A stretch of 64,000 nucleotides of DNA from Tenrec ecaudatus (GCF_050624435.1 NC_134542.1:111335677-111399676); one strand, 5' to 3'; positions 45,661-55,549 are shown, counted from the stretch's first letter. Numbers and translations are program-made. The notes: generated by a model not told the origin, from the sequence alone.

Positions 45661-45910
45661 GTGAAGAGATGGAAACAAATGCAACAATGCAGCTGAGTCC
45701 TGGCCCGCCAGTGGAGTTGCAAGGGCCTAGTCCCTGCTCTGAGGCGGCAACGGCAAGTGGTGACCATGTGTAGTAAAGGCCCCTGCACAGCCCTCTAAAA
45801 CTGAGGAGGGACAGAGAGAAGATGGAAGCAAGAGCAACAATGTAGCTGAACCCTGATCCCCGCCTGCAGAGCTGCAAGGATCCAGTCCTTGTCCCAGGGC
45901 AGATGGCGGC
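45661..45910 (-). repeat. Two tandem units in the L1 5' UTR
   Basis: 'GAGATGGAAACAAATGCAAC' (45666) and 'AGAAGATGGAAGCAAGAGCA' (45811) open two similar ~105-base stretches that share CAGTGGAGTTGCAAGG / CAGAGCTGCAAGG and a ..CTGCTCTGAGGCGGCAA / ..TGTCCCAGGGCAGATGG type block. Confidence 0.65.
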
Positions 45911-46264
45911 AAACTATGACTGTGTTGAGACCAAGCTGTCCCACAGGCTCCAAATGGTCCCAGCTCCAGCAGAGACAGTGGATGGGCCAAGGTCAAGCCC
46001 CAGCCAGCCTCCACTGAGGTAAGCCAAAAGCCTCCAGCCCCTCAAAAACCCCCTGGGTCTGCGCCTACTTATCTTTATGATGCTCCTCCTGCGTTCCAGC
46101 AGTGTTGAATTTCCCTCTAAGCAACTCTCCTAGGCTGAATTCTGCGGAGTCCCTCTGGTATGTGTTACTCCATCGCCACCTTCTCAGAACTCCCCTAGCA
46201 CGAACTCTTAATGAGCTGTTAACTCCCTCATTTTAATCTTGTTAAACAATACTAGGGTCTTATT

Positions 46265-46465
46265 CACTGCCATCGAGTAGGTGCTGACTCATGGAGACCC
46301 TATTGGACAGGGTAGAGCTGCACTGTGGGTTTTTGAGACTGTAACTCTTTACCAGAGTAAAAAGTCTCCTTTTCCTCCCTCTGAGGGGCTGATGGTTTCA
46401 CACAGGTTACCTGAGGTTAGCAGCCCACCGGGTACTCTGCTGTCCTACCAGAGCCCCTGCCGTAG
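46265..46465 (-). repeat. AfroSINE, full length
   Basis: 'CTGCCATCGAGTAGGTGCTG', 'GTGGGTTTTTGAGACTGTAA', 'GAGGTTAGCAGCCCACCGGG' and the reversed head 'GCTGTCCTACCAGAGCCCC'. Confidence 0.87.
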
Positions 46466-46945
46466 GGTCGAGTAGGGCAAATCATTAAGATATCATCTCA
46501 TACATGAATGTAGTCTATATACATGGCTCACAAGGATTCTATCACAAGCCTTGTCCACCTTTGCTGCCAACTCTTAAAACAAAACCCAACTCTGGATCCT
46601 CATTTGTTTTGGAAAAGTCCGTAATTGAAATTCAGGTTGAAGAAATGTTCAATTCCCTCTTCCTGATGTTCTTTATACTAATTATGTTCCCTGAATATTA
46701 AATAGAGACTTCCTCCACATGAGAGCAATAACAGAACTTGTTAAAAACGCGCAAGTGGCTTGTAAAAATAATATACACACTAAAGACAACTTCCTAAAAG
46801 GACTTTGGAAAGGTCTTCTGAAAACATCAGGAGATACGAAGGTAATAAAAATTCATGGGATCTTCAATGATAATACTGTTTACTAGAGACTAGTACAAAA
46901 AGAAGGCAGGACAATGTCAGAGAGAATATTCATTATCAAAGTCTG
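46466..46945. other. Unique sequence, nothing recognised
   Basis: No gene or repeat recognised. Confidence 0.4.
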
Positions 46946-47204
46946 AAAACAGTTCACCATACTTGTGAGGAAGATATTCTCTCAGGCTCCATAACACAAC
47001 ATTATCAGAAGAACTTAGGTTTTTGAGGAAACAGGAAGTTAACCAAAGTGATTACTGATAAAGTTTGTACACCTATTGCAAATCTAAATATCTAAACCTG
47101 GTTTTTATCAAGAGACATTATTAAACACTTTATTCATTCTGTTATTCTGTGAATATTGGATACATTTTCATTAATATATTCCATAGATTGTGTAATATTT
47201 TAAG
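46946..47204 (+). repeat. Unnamed duplicated segment (family D), copy 1
   Basis: Aligns with 50415-50690 on the same strand: 'CTCCATAACACAACATTATC' against 'CTCCATAATACAACAGTATC', then 'AGAACTTAGGTTTTTGAGG' against 'AGGAACTTAGGTTATTGAAG', 'GGAAACAGGAAGTTAACC' against 'GAAACAGGAAATTAACC', and further matches to 47200. Origin unknown. Confidence 0.75.
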
Positions 47205-47384
47205 CAACTGATATTTGACAAAGGACCAGAAATATTAAACAGGAAAGAGATATTGTATTCAACAAATGGTGTCAGAGCAAGTGGATCTACATATGCAAAA
47301 TAATGACCAGGACCTCATACCCATAGTTTGCCCCATGTAAAAACAAGAACAAAAAGGAAAATCAAGGTGAATTTTTCTGTTTTT
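47205..47384 (+). mobile_element. L1 LINE, ORF2 part, left of an RTE insertion
   Basis: 'TATTTGACAAAGGACCAGAA', 'GTATTCAACAAATGGTGTCA' and 'GACCTCATACCCATAGTTTG' match the L1 ORF2 C-terminal half. It continues at 48405 after the RTE. Confidence 0.8.
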
Positions 47385-47632
47385 AGGTGCCATTGAGTTA
47401 CCTCTGACTCATAGCGATCCTGTGTACAGCAGAACAAGACATTGTCTTATTCTGTAACATCTTCACCATTGTTCTTATGTTGTAGCTCAATGATGTAGCC
47501 ATTGTGCCAACCCATCTTGTTGTAGGCTTTCCCTCTTTTCACTGCCTGCTGCTTTACAAAGCAGGCTGTCCTTTTCCAGGGACGGGTCTCTCCTGACTGC
47601 ATGTTCTAAGTACAAGACCAAGTTTCCCCATC
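47385..47632 (-). mobile_element. RTE/BovB-type LINE, 3' end, left of an LTR insertion
   Basis: 'TTTTTAGGTGCCATTGAGTT', 'CTCATAGCGATCCTGTGTAC' and 'TTTCCAGGGACGGGTCTCTC' follow the RTE 3' end in reverse. It breaks off at CCATC (47628-47632). Confidence 0.85.
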
Positions 47633-48206
47633 TGTGTTAGGCATGGTTCTCTAGAGAAACAAAACCAGGATATTTATGATATAGATAGATGATAGATAGA
47701 TAAAGAATGAAGAAATATAACAGCTAATTAGTCCACAGAGCAGTCATAGTTCAACTCACTTCCATGAAACAGTTAATATACTGGAAGTCCTTCAAATCTT
47801 GAGGGCTACTTGGTCCAAAGTCAAGGAAGCAGACAGTTGAGTCTTCCATAAACAATGAGAGCAGTCCAGTCACAAGCAGCAAACAGTAGGGCAGGTCACC
47901 AACAGTCAGCCAGTTGACCTGATCAAGCAATGTATACACCAGTAGTGTGGCAAAGCAGGTCTTGAAGGAACTTCAACCTCTAGCGACACAGTCTGCAGGT
48001 TGGGTGTTCCACAGGTAGTGTAGCTCACAAATTGAGACAGAGAACTAGTGAAGGTAGCTGCTTGCTGGTCCGATCACCAGAGAGCAAGAGAGAGGCAGAC
48101 TGGGCTTGCTGAATCATTTACCTCTTTGTCCTCCAACCAAACAGCCACCATATTAATCCCACATGTTTCTATTAGCCTGGTTGGCACAACAAACCTACCT
48201 AGCACA
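47633..48206 (-). mobile_element. ERVL-like solo LTR inserted in an RTE
   Basis: Starts TGTGTTAGGCATGG, ends CTACCTAGCACA, so TG..CA ends, 574 bases, flanked by a perfect 5-bp duplication CCATC (47628-47632 and 48207-48211). A GATA-rich run lies at 47679-47705. 'GTTTCTATTAGCCTGGTTGG' near the end matches family A. The 62-codon minus frame at 47751-47939 is chance. Confidence 0.93.
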
Positions 48207-48404
48207 CCATCCTTACCTCCAAGTAGCATTCTGACTATACTTCATTCAAGACAGATTTGGGTTTTTTTTTGTTTTGATTAAGTTATTTATTTACAGTGCA
48301 TGTTATTTTTAACATTCTTTGCAAGCACTATAATTCAAATGCATTGATGCATCTTCTGTCTTCCTTGTTAATTATCCAACATTCACATGCATATGAGGTA
48401 GTTT
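48207..48404 (-). mobile_element. RTE/BovB-type LINE, right of the LTR insertion
   Basis: Resumes 'CCATCCTTACCTCCAAGTAG' and continues 'TTCATTCAAGACAGATTTGG' to 'CACATGCATATGAGGTAG' (48398), in order with the left part. Truncated there. Confidence 0.82.
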
Positions 48405-49310
48405 AGAGGTCTAAATGCAAACCCCATCTATAAAGATCATCGATGAGAAAATTGGGACAAGTATAAGAGCCCTATTTTAGGGCATATACATAATACCAAA
48501 ATTAATAAAGGAAACATAGTGGAAGACAAAATAGATGATTGACACTAATTAAAAAACAAGACTATGCATATCAAAAGACTTTATCAAAAGAGCAAAATGA
48601 GAACCCATGGGTTGGGGGAGAGGGGTCTTTAGCAATGACACAAGACAAGGGATTGATCGTTAAGAAGTGTAGAATTCTGCAACACCTCTATAAGAAAGCA
48701 AACAAACAAACCAATAATCCAATTAAAAGTTGGGCAATGGACATGAACAGAGAACTCACCAGAGAAGACACTCAAATGGCTAGCAAATACTTGAGAAAGT
48801 ACTCATGAGCACTAATCATCTGGGAGATTCAAAGCAAAACAACAATAAGATCCACAACAATAGCCTAATTTTAAAATAAACAAACAGAGTACAACATGTA
48901 CAACATATGCTGGAGAAGGAGTGGAAAGGGAGAGTATAACTCTTTTTTTTAAAAGAAAACTGATGATGGGATTATAAACATGCACAGCCATTTTGAAAAG
49001 TGATACGGTGTTGCCTGAAACAACTGGGAATAGAAATATTATACAACCCAGCAATAACTCAGCTTGGCATATAGAAGTAAGAGACAAACCCTGGCAGATA
49101 GACAGTCTCCTATGTCCTTTGCTGCAGAGTTCATAATAGCCAGGAGCTGGAAACAGTCCAAAAGTCCTTCAATCAAAGAATCAAGTATGAAAGGATAAAG
49201 AAAGTCATTACCCCTTAAAAACCATGACTGAACAATCAAGTGCCTCATGACATGCATGACCTGGAAAACATTATGTTGCATGAAGGTAGTTCATCACAAA
49301 AGCATTAGTG
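48405..49310 (+). mobile_element. L1 LINE, ORF2 C-terminus and 3' part, right of the RTE
   Basis: Resumes 'AGGTCTAAATGCAAACCCC' and runs through 'GAGAACCCATGGGTTGGGGG', 'GGCAATGGACATGAACAGAG' and 'CAACCCAGCAATAACTCAGC'. The frame 48539-48808 still reads 'NNPIKSWAMDMNRE', the ORF2 C-terminal motif (NNPIKKWAKDMNR). No poly(A) end is visible. Confidence 0.87.
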
Positions 49311-49762
49311 TTGTATTAGTCCACTAATATCAGGATAAAAGCAAAGGGGTAGTTGTTTTGCCTCATTTACATAAACTTCATGGAACACTCCCTTATTTGA
49401 ACATCTTAAAATTCACTTCAAGCAAGGTTGCCTCAGCGCAAAGAGGTCAATCTTCTAGGTTGTGGGCAGAGAGAGAAGATCAATGATTCCCTGCCATATA
49501 GCAGAGTTCTACAGGCCTCCCAAAGCAACAAACATACCTAGAAGAGTAATTAGCAAACCACACTGGGTTCTCGAGGGGATGGCAACATGTCTGTACCAGA
49601 GAAGGCAGTTCTACTTTTGATGATGGATAAACTGGATGAAAGCAATCTGCCATTGAGAAAAATGCTTAGCATTACTTATATAGCCTCCAAGAGGGTGTGT
49701 GCGAATGCACTGCATTGCACTGTGTTATACTCCTAGTTTCTATCCGATCCCTGGTGATCCAG
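49311..49762. other. Unassigned sequence
   Basis: Nothing recognised. Confidence 0.35.
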
Positions 49763-50282
49763 TGTGGTAGTTTTATAATCCATTGTCAATTTGAGAGGAT
49801 TAAGAGTGGAGGTGAAAAAAAAGAGTGGATGTGTGGAGTCTAACCTGTCAATCAGGTTGCATCTTGTTGACCTCATTTGGAGGAGCTAAGGAGTTAAATA
49901 GCTTGCTGGAGGTGGGCCACACACTCACCCTGTGTGAGACTTCTGACAATACACATGGAGCTATGCTAGAGTCCTGGAGCTGGAGGAGTCATGTGGAGAC
50001 CCCTGCCAGCATTGAGATGCTTCCACTGCCACTGGATCCACAAAACTTTCCAACCATTGACCTGTGATCTTCCTGCATTCAGTGTCATTACATGTGTTGT
50101 GTGAGTCTGAAGAGGAATTTATAGATTGGTATCGGACATATGGGCTAATATCAGACTTATGGACTTGATGTGGACTGGATTGGGATGTTTTCTTAATATG
50201 CAATTACTCTTTTATATAAAGCTCTTTCTTATACACACATGAGTGTCTCTGAATTTGCTTTCCTAGTCAACCTAGACTAAAA
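49763..50282 (+). mobile_element. ERVL-like LTR (family A, second subgroup)
   Basis: Starts TGTGGTAGTTTTATAATCC, passes 'GGAGTCATGTGGAGACCCCT', 'GTGATCTTCCTGCATTCAG' and 'TATAAAGCTCTTTCTTATAC', and ends 'CTAGTCAACCTAGACTAAAA'. No clear target duplication. Confidence 0.8.
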
Positions 50283-50414
50283 TATATTGTAAATAATAAA
50301 CTCAAAACCCAAAGGGAAAAGGATGATACCAGAGCCTAAATTCTAAATTGTACTACTCATCTTAATATGACTGAAGTTTTGAATACTATGATGTACTCAT
50401 TATATCGTAATCAA
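50283..50414. other. AT-rich unique sequence
   Basis: Nothing recognised. Confidence 0.35.
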
Positions 50415-50690
50415 GCCATTTAAAACAGTAATTGTGAAGGAGTTACGGTCTCCATAATACAACAGTATCAGAGGAACTTAGGTTATTGAAGAAACAGGAA
50501 ATTAACCAAAATAATTAATTAGTGTGCTTACATGATGAGAAATTTTGTACCCCAGAGCAAGTCTATATATCTAAAAAGTGGGGTTTAGCAAGAGGCATAG
50601 CTGAACACTTCATTTCATTATTCCACAAATACTGAACATATTTTGATCAATATAGTTTGTAGATTGGATAATCTAAATGTGTAAAAAAGA
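50415..50690 (+). repeat. Unnamed duplicated segment (family D), copy 2
   Basis: See copy 1 at 46946. Similarity ends near 50690 where copy 1 meets L1 ORF2. The two copies are about 3.5 kb apart. Confidence 0.75.
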
Positions 50691-51004
50691 CATGGATTAT
50701 GAAGAACTGTTCACACTAGTCATGGTAATATATTACACTACCACTGATTTGAGATCTGGCATGTGCCTAGTTTGCCCTGTAGGACAGCAGCAGCTGTGAT
50801 AAAAGGAGAGATTTATCTATTCCTGATGGTTGGACGTGCCCTCTTGTGCTTCTGATAATAGCATAAGAAAAGCATTCTCCTCCTAGCTCACTGGCCAAAG
50901 ACATGTTCTCTGGAATCGAGCCAGAGGAAGCCTATAATGTAGCCAACCAAGTTTAGATGAGCTTATTCCAAATAGCCCCAAATTAATTCACACACACATG
51001 CTTA
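50691..51004. other. Unique sequence
   Basis: Nothing recognised. Confidence 0.35.
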
Positions 51005-51135
51005 GTCTCAATTTCTTCATCTATAAAATGTGAACAATAGAGGTGTATACTTTGGAGGATCTATGAGGATTATTGAAGTTTTAAAGTAAATGCTTTCAAC
51101 ACAACACCTGGCACAGACTAAGCGCTGTATGCAAC
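51005..51135 (-). repeat. MIR SINE
   Basis: 'GTCTCAATTTCTTCATCTAT', 'AAAATGTGAACAATAG', 'TGAGGATTATTGAAG' and 'CACCTGGCACAGACTAAGCG' reproduce the reverse of the MIR core in order. Confidence 0.85.
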
Positions 51136-51270
51136 AGCTTGTAGGGGGTGGCGAGCCTCATGATCTCAAGAAGGTTTGGCTCAACACGATAGCTTGGGAT
51201 TTAGAACATTGCCTCCACTTGACAGTTGTAAAAAAAAAAGAAAAGAAAATTTTATTTCTTGAATGTGCAA
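51136..51270. other. Unique sequence before the mariner
   Basis: Nothing recognised. Confidence 0.35.
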
Positions 51271-51480
51271 GGGGATACTCCAATAAACAGATTTTTCTGC
51301 AATGCTATGTATTTAATTTTTTTTTACAAAACAACCTTATCACCTTCAAAGTACTCTCCATTACACTTAACACATTTGTCAAATATGCGATTCCATTCTT
51401 GGAAACATTTTTTCAATTTCATGTTTGGGTGGCTGACAGCATCTCCCTCATTTTTTCTCTTCACCTCTTCTCCATCATTT
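51271..51480 (-). mobile_element. Mariner DNA transposon, C-terminal end with terminal repeat
   Basis: Left part (on the plus strand) of one mariner copied on the minus strand. Terminal repeat GGGGATACTCCAATAAACAG at 51271, matching the reverse complement of the other end at 55444 (GGGGTACCCCCCCTAAA). 'CACCTTCAAAGTACTCTCC' and 'GGCTGACAGCATCTCCCTC' follow the transposase C-terminus. Interrupted by an LTR at 51481. Confidence 0.8.
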
Positions 51481-52158
51481 TGTTAGCCTGGGTAGACTAG
51501 AGAAACAAATTCATAGATACTCATGCATGTAAGAAAGAACTATTTGTATATAAGGTACTCATATATATAAGAAAGAGCTTTCTTATATATAGATACTCAT
51601 AGATACTCATGTATATCTTATATAAAGATATTCATAGATACATCATAGATACTCATGTATATAAGAAAGAACTTTCTTATGGATATAAGAAAGAACTTTA
51701 TATATGAAACCAATTGAATATTGAGAAAAAATCCTAGCCCAGTCCAAATCAAGTCCATAAGTCCAATATTAGCCCATATGTCTGACACCAGTCTATAAGT
51801 TCCTCTTCAAACTCACACAACACATGTAATGACACTGAATGCAGGAAGATCACAGGTCAATGGTTGGAAAGTTTTGTGGATCCAGTGGCACTGGAAGCAT
51901 CTCAATGCTGGCAGGGGTCTCCACATGGCTCCTCCAGCTCCAGGACTCTAGCATAGCTCCATGTGTCTTGTCAGCAAGCATGTCTCACAGGGAGTGAGTG
52001 TGTGTCCTGCTGCAGTGTCCTATCTCCTTAACACCTACAAATGAGGTCATCTAGTTGTGACCTGATTGACAGGCTAAACTCCACCCCTTCACTCTTAAGT
52101 CTCATCCACCCCTTCACTCCTAATTCTCAAATTGACAACAGATTATGTAACTACCATA
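51481..52158 (-). mobile_element. ERVL-like LTR inserted in the mariner, with tandem expansion
   Basis: Starts TGTTAGCCTGGGTAGAC and ends near 'TTATGTAACTACCATA'. Close to the copy at 49763 read in reverse. Between 51510 and 51720 units such as 'GATACTCATGTATATAAG' + AAAGAACT are repeated several times, making it ~150 bases longer than its relatives. A target duplication is no longer clear. Confidence 0.82.
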
Positions 52159-52583
52159 ACTTGCATCTCCCTCTTCATTCATGGAAACAAAAAGAAGTCA
52201 CATGAAGCAAGGTCAGGTGAGTAAGATGCTTGAAGCAAGAGAAGCATGTACCATAGTTTGCTGCCCCCAAACTGGCACACTGATATTGTTGAATGCACAG
52301 GTATACTGCTGTAGTGGAAAAACCAGTCTCCTGTTTGACACAAATGAGGCCTTTTATGTCACACACTGTTATGCAATCTTTTCAGAACATCTAAATAGAA
52401 AGCGTCTGACCTGGTGGAATGAACTCCAAATGCCCTGTCCCCTTCACATCAAAAAAACAAAATAAATAAGAACCACCTTGATCTTTTATTTCACTTGAGA
52501 ACCTTTCCTAGGCGAGATGACGATGGTATCTCCCAATGCTTTATTGATGTTTGCTTTCTGGGTTGTAAAAATAGCATCATGTC
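52159..52583 (-). mobile_element. Mariner DNA transposon, catalytic part
   Basis: On the minus strand the conserved box FFDVKGTGHLEFIP is readable at about 52413-52457, typical of mariner transposases (FFDxxGxxxxEF). Near 52175-52220 'LTLLHVTSFCFHE' stands where the family has the third catalytic motif, now mutated. The frame 52175-52366 is a remnant. The L1 insertion begins after 52583. Confidence 0.87.
52570..52583. other. Target-site duplication of the double-L1 unit, left copy
   Basis: AATAGCATCATGTC, identical to 54742-54755. It is part of the mariner. Confidence 0.88.
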
Positions 52584-54130
52584 ACGTCCTGGTCCCAAAG
52601 TCTATCCTTTATACTCCTTTGGGATCTCTTTGCTCTGCTTTCCCCACTGCTCCATTGCACGCCCCCAATGTTTGCCTCAGTGTGGTGGGGTCAGCTCAGT
52701 CGCACATCCCCACTGTGTCTCAGGTGCTGTCCCGTGTCGGGCCATGGGTTGGTGCAGGATGTCGCATTTCTCAGTGTGGCCAGCTGTATGGTCCTCCTTG
52801 TACGATGGGCCCTTCGAGCTTGGCTATTGTCCTGTGGGCTTGGTGGGCCCAGGTGTACTCCACTACGTCCTTTCTCCTTCCTTTGTTTCAGCTTCCTTCT
52901 GGATGTGGTGTGGTGGGTCAGTTCCTTTCCCACACCAGACGAGCTATTTTCATTTTCTGTGGTATACCCTTTGAATGTGGGGGTCAGGCTAATTCTGGTT
53001 TGGGCCAGCATATGGTCCAGCTTCTTTGTGTGGTTCTCCATACTTTACGTTGCCCTCCTTGTTTGGTGTGTCGTGGTGGGGTCCGTATGCATGTTCCAAT
53101 TCTGTGGGGACACAACTAATACTCTCCCCCGGGTGGGTTAGTACCCTGTTCCCCGCCCCCCCATACCATCCACTCAGATTCTCCCCATCCTGGTTCTCCC
53201 TCTCCCTGCCCCACTTCTCCTTCTTTATGCTGGGATCTCATGTACCTCCCTAAGTGTGGGCTGCCCTCCCTCCGGCGAAGGTGTGCATAAGCAAGTGTGG
53301 TGAAGAAGACTGGTGGTTCCCGGCTACTGAGAGATATAGCGTCTGGGGACTTAAAGGCTTGAAAGCAAACAAGCGGCCATCTAGCCCAGAAGCAACAAAG
53401 CCCACACGGAAGCAGAACACCAACATGGGTGATCTTGAAGGGCAGAGGAGGCCAGGTCTCAAACAACAAAGGCGGGGGGTGGAGTGGGAATCACATCACC
53501 ATGAGTGAGGGGGAGTGCATGATGGGGACCTAATGCCCATCTGTAGACAGCTGGACATCCCTTCCAGAGGGGTAGTGGGGAGGAGATGAGTCACTCAGGG
53601 TTCAGTGTAGCAACAATGAAACTCAAAACCTTCCTCTAGTTCCTGAACGCTTCCTCCCCTCCCAATTATCATGACCCCAATTCTACCTTACGGACCTGGT
53701 TATACCAGAGGATGTACAGCGGTGCAGTAGGGATCTGGTGACACAGGGAATCTAGGACAGACAAATCCCTCAACACCAGCGGTAGGAGTGGCGTCACCGG
53801 GAGGGAAGGGGAAGGGGGTGTTGAAAGATCTTTGACCTCCTCTCTGGGAGATGGGCAATGGGAGGGTGGGTGAGGGGAGACGCCAGGCAGTGTAAGATAA
53901 GATATAATAATAATTTATAAACTATTAAGGGACCAGGGGGAAGTGGGGAGCGGGGAGGGAGGGGGAGGGCAAGAAAAGGGAAACCGAGCTGATTCCAGGA
54001 ACCCAAGTGGAAGGTGAATTTTGAGAATGATGAGTGCAATGAATGTATAAGGGCGCTTTGCTCAATTGATGTATGTATGGATTGTGATAAGAGTTGTATG
54101 AGCCCCAATAAAAAGATTTATTAATTTAAA
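52584..54130 (+). mobile_element. L1 LINE, long 3' UTR (5'-truncated)
   Basis: About 1.5 kb of C/T-rich then G-rich sequence without ORF2. It shares 'TAGCGTCTGGGGACTTAAAG', 'GCGGCCATCTAGCCCAGAAG' and 'GCCCCAATAAAAAGATTTAT' with the copies at 1 and 39460. It is the longest 3' UTR in the window. The 200-codon frame at 52517-53119 and its overlapping frames come from stop-poor C/T-rich DNA. Confidence 0.87.
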
Positions 54131-54149
54131 AAAATAACCACACACACAA

Positions 54150-54250
54150 AAAAAGACTTACAGTCTCAAAAACCCACAGGGGCAGTTCTACCCTGCCCTC
54201 TACAGTCCCTGTCAGAATCAACTTGATGGCCATGAGCTGCTGTTAACGGC
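54150..54250 (+). repeat. AfroSINE 3' part
   Basis: 'CTTACAGTCTCAAAAACCCA', 'CAGGGGCAGTTCTACCCTGC' and 'AGAATCAACTTGATGGCCAT'. Head missing. It is sandwiched between two L1 3' ends. Confidence 0.8.
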
Positions 54251-54329
54251 TTGTATGACCAAATTGGCCTGGCGACTAAACCTTCCTCTTCCTGGACGAA
54301 GCACCTCAATAAACATAGTACAGACTGGA
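54251..54329 (+). other. Non-repeat spacer ending in AATAAA and an A run
   Basis: Contains AATAAA at 54308-54313, then A10 from 54329, the layout of an RNA 3' end. It could be sequence carried along downstream of an L1 (3' transduction). Confidence 0.6.
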
Positions 54330-54741
54330 AAAAAAAAACGAGAGATAAGAGTTCAAGAGGCATGGAATTCAGGAGCAGGAATGGGAGTAGCAATACCAGG
54401 AAGGTAGGAGGCAGGTGGTGAGAGGAAGGGGAACCAATTGCAATGATTGACTCATAATCCCCTCTCTACCCCCAAACAGGAGGACAAAGAACAGAACCTG
54501 GGGTGGAAGGGAGACAGAGGTCAGTGTAAGATATGTAAATAATAACAATTTATAATTTATCAAGGGGTCATGAGGGGGAGGGGGAGGAGAAAAGTTGATA
54601 CAAAGGAGTCAAATAGAAAGTAATTGTTTAGAAAAATGATGACGGCAACATATATACAAATATGTTTGATACAATTGATGCATGGATTGTTATAAGAGCT
54701 GTAAGAGCCCCCAATAAATAATCTTTTAATTAAAAAAAATG
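54330..54741 (+). mobile_element. L1 LINE, second 3' end, 5'-truncated
   Basis: 'GAGATAAGAGTTCAAGAGGC', 'TTCAGGAGCAGGAATGGGAG', a G-rich tract at 54570 and 'GATGCATGGATTGTTATAAG' with CCCCCAATAAATAATC, then poly(A). Closest to 39960-40300. Confidence 0.87.
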
Positions 54742-55444
54742 AATAGCATCATGTCTCATCACCAGTAACGGCCTTGGGGAAAAAAAGTCTGGGGGCCCCT
54801 TGGAGTTGTTCTTTCAAAGCACGGCTTGTTTCCCCTGGACGCTCTTTTTCCTTTTCAGTCAGAACCCAAGGCGCAGGTTTCGCAGCAAGTCTCCTCATTC
54901 CCAAATCGTCCATTAAGATTCTCTGAACTGAGCTCCACAGCAGTCCCATGCCGTCCCCATGTCTTCACTGGTCCGCTGTCCATTTTCAAGCACAAGTGCG
55001 TGGATTTTGTCCACATTTCCTTCATTCAGGAAGTTGACTGGCATCAGAGCAAGGTTTGTCATCATAGACATCTCATCATGTTTGAAAGAAGAAAACCACT
55101 CATATACTTCAGTTTTTCCCAAATTTTCTAGTAAGTTTTTTCCCAAGTGTCTTTCTAAGCTGTGTTCAACATCATAACAGTTTCTGGAGCATTTTTTCTG
55201 AGCCAGAAACAAAATTTCACAGCAGAAAACCGTTCTCTTAAAAAGGTCCTCACAAAAAAACGGAGCTCAAGCATAACTGCTTTTATGAAAAGTTTCACTG
55301 TGACTAGAGACTCTTCCCAAGTGATGCGACTGGGTGCACTGACTCAGAATGGCTGCTGGATGCTTCACCTCATGGGCAGAATGTGTACTACAAAAGTTCT
55401 GCATAGGGGAGCTTTTTCCAGGATTTTTTTAGGGGGGGTACCCC
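54742..55444 (-). mobile_element. Mariner DNA transposon, N-terminal part with terminal repeat
   Basis: Starts with the second target duplication (54742-54755) and continues the mariner. On the minus strand 55212-54913 reads 'LGKTEVYEWFSSFKHDE', the second helix-turn-helix region of mariner transposases, and 54949-54749 reads 'MDDLGMRR' and ends 'VTGDET', the motif with the first catalytic aspartate. Terminal repeat ends at 55444. Joined to the other two parts the element is about 1.32 kb, the normal mariner length. Frameshifts and lost motifs make it inactive. Confidence 0.88.
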
Positions 55445-55549
55445 ATGTGTGTGTGTTTTAATGTATTAGAAACATCAAATTTCCACATTCTTAATTTTAT
55501 AAGTTTATTTTCAAAATGTATTTCTTTGCCTGCCATTTTGTGTCTTGAA
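55445..55549. other. Flank of the mariner
   Basis: A short GT-rich run, otherwise nothing. Confidence 0.35.

Larger units (their letters stand above)
44850..46205 (-). mobile_element. L1 LINE, 5' end: 5' UTR and start of ORF1
   Basis: On the minus strand the copy starts near 46205 with 'TTCTGAGAAGGTGGCGATGG', similar to the YY1-type start of L1 5' UTRs, has ~1 kb of GC-rich UTR, then an ORF1-like start at 45160 and ends near 44850. The UTR contains two related segments about 146 bases apart (45661-45765 and 45807-45910; 'GCAACAATGCAGCTGAGTCC' and 'GCAACAATGTAGCTGAACCC'), like promoter monomers. ORF2 and the 3' end are missing. Most L1 copies keep only the 3' end, so a 5' piece is unusual. 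Assignment to L1 is by layout and the coiled-coil ORF1 start. Confidence 0.6.

Noticed and set aside
52517..53119. Longest open frame in the window (200 codons), with overlapping 159- and 157-codon frames
   Set aside because: Three overlapping frames in C/T-rich, stop-poor L1 3' UTR; it starts in mariner sequence before the L1 junction, so it is a product of the insertion, and it has no recognisable domain.
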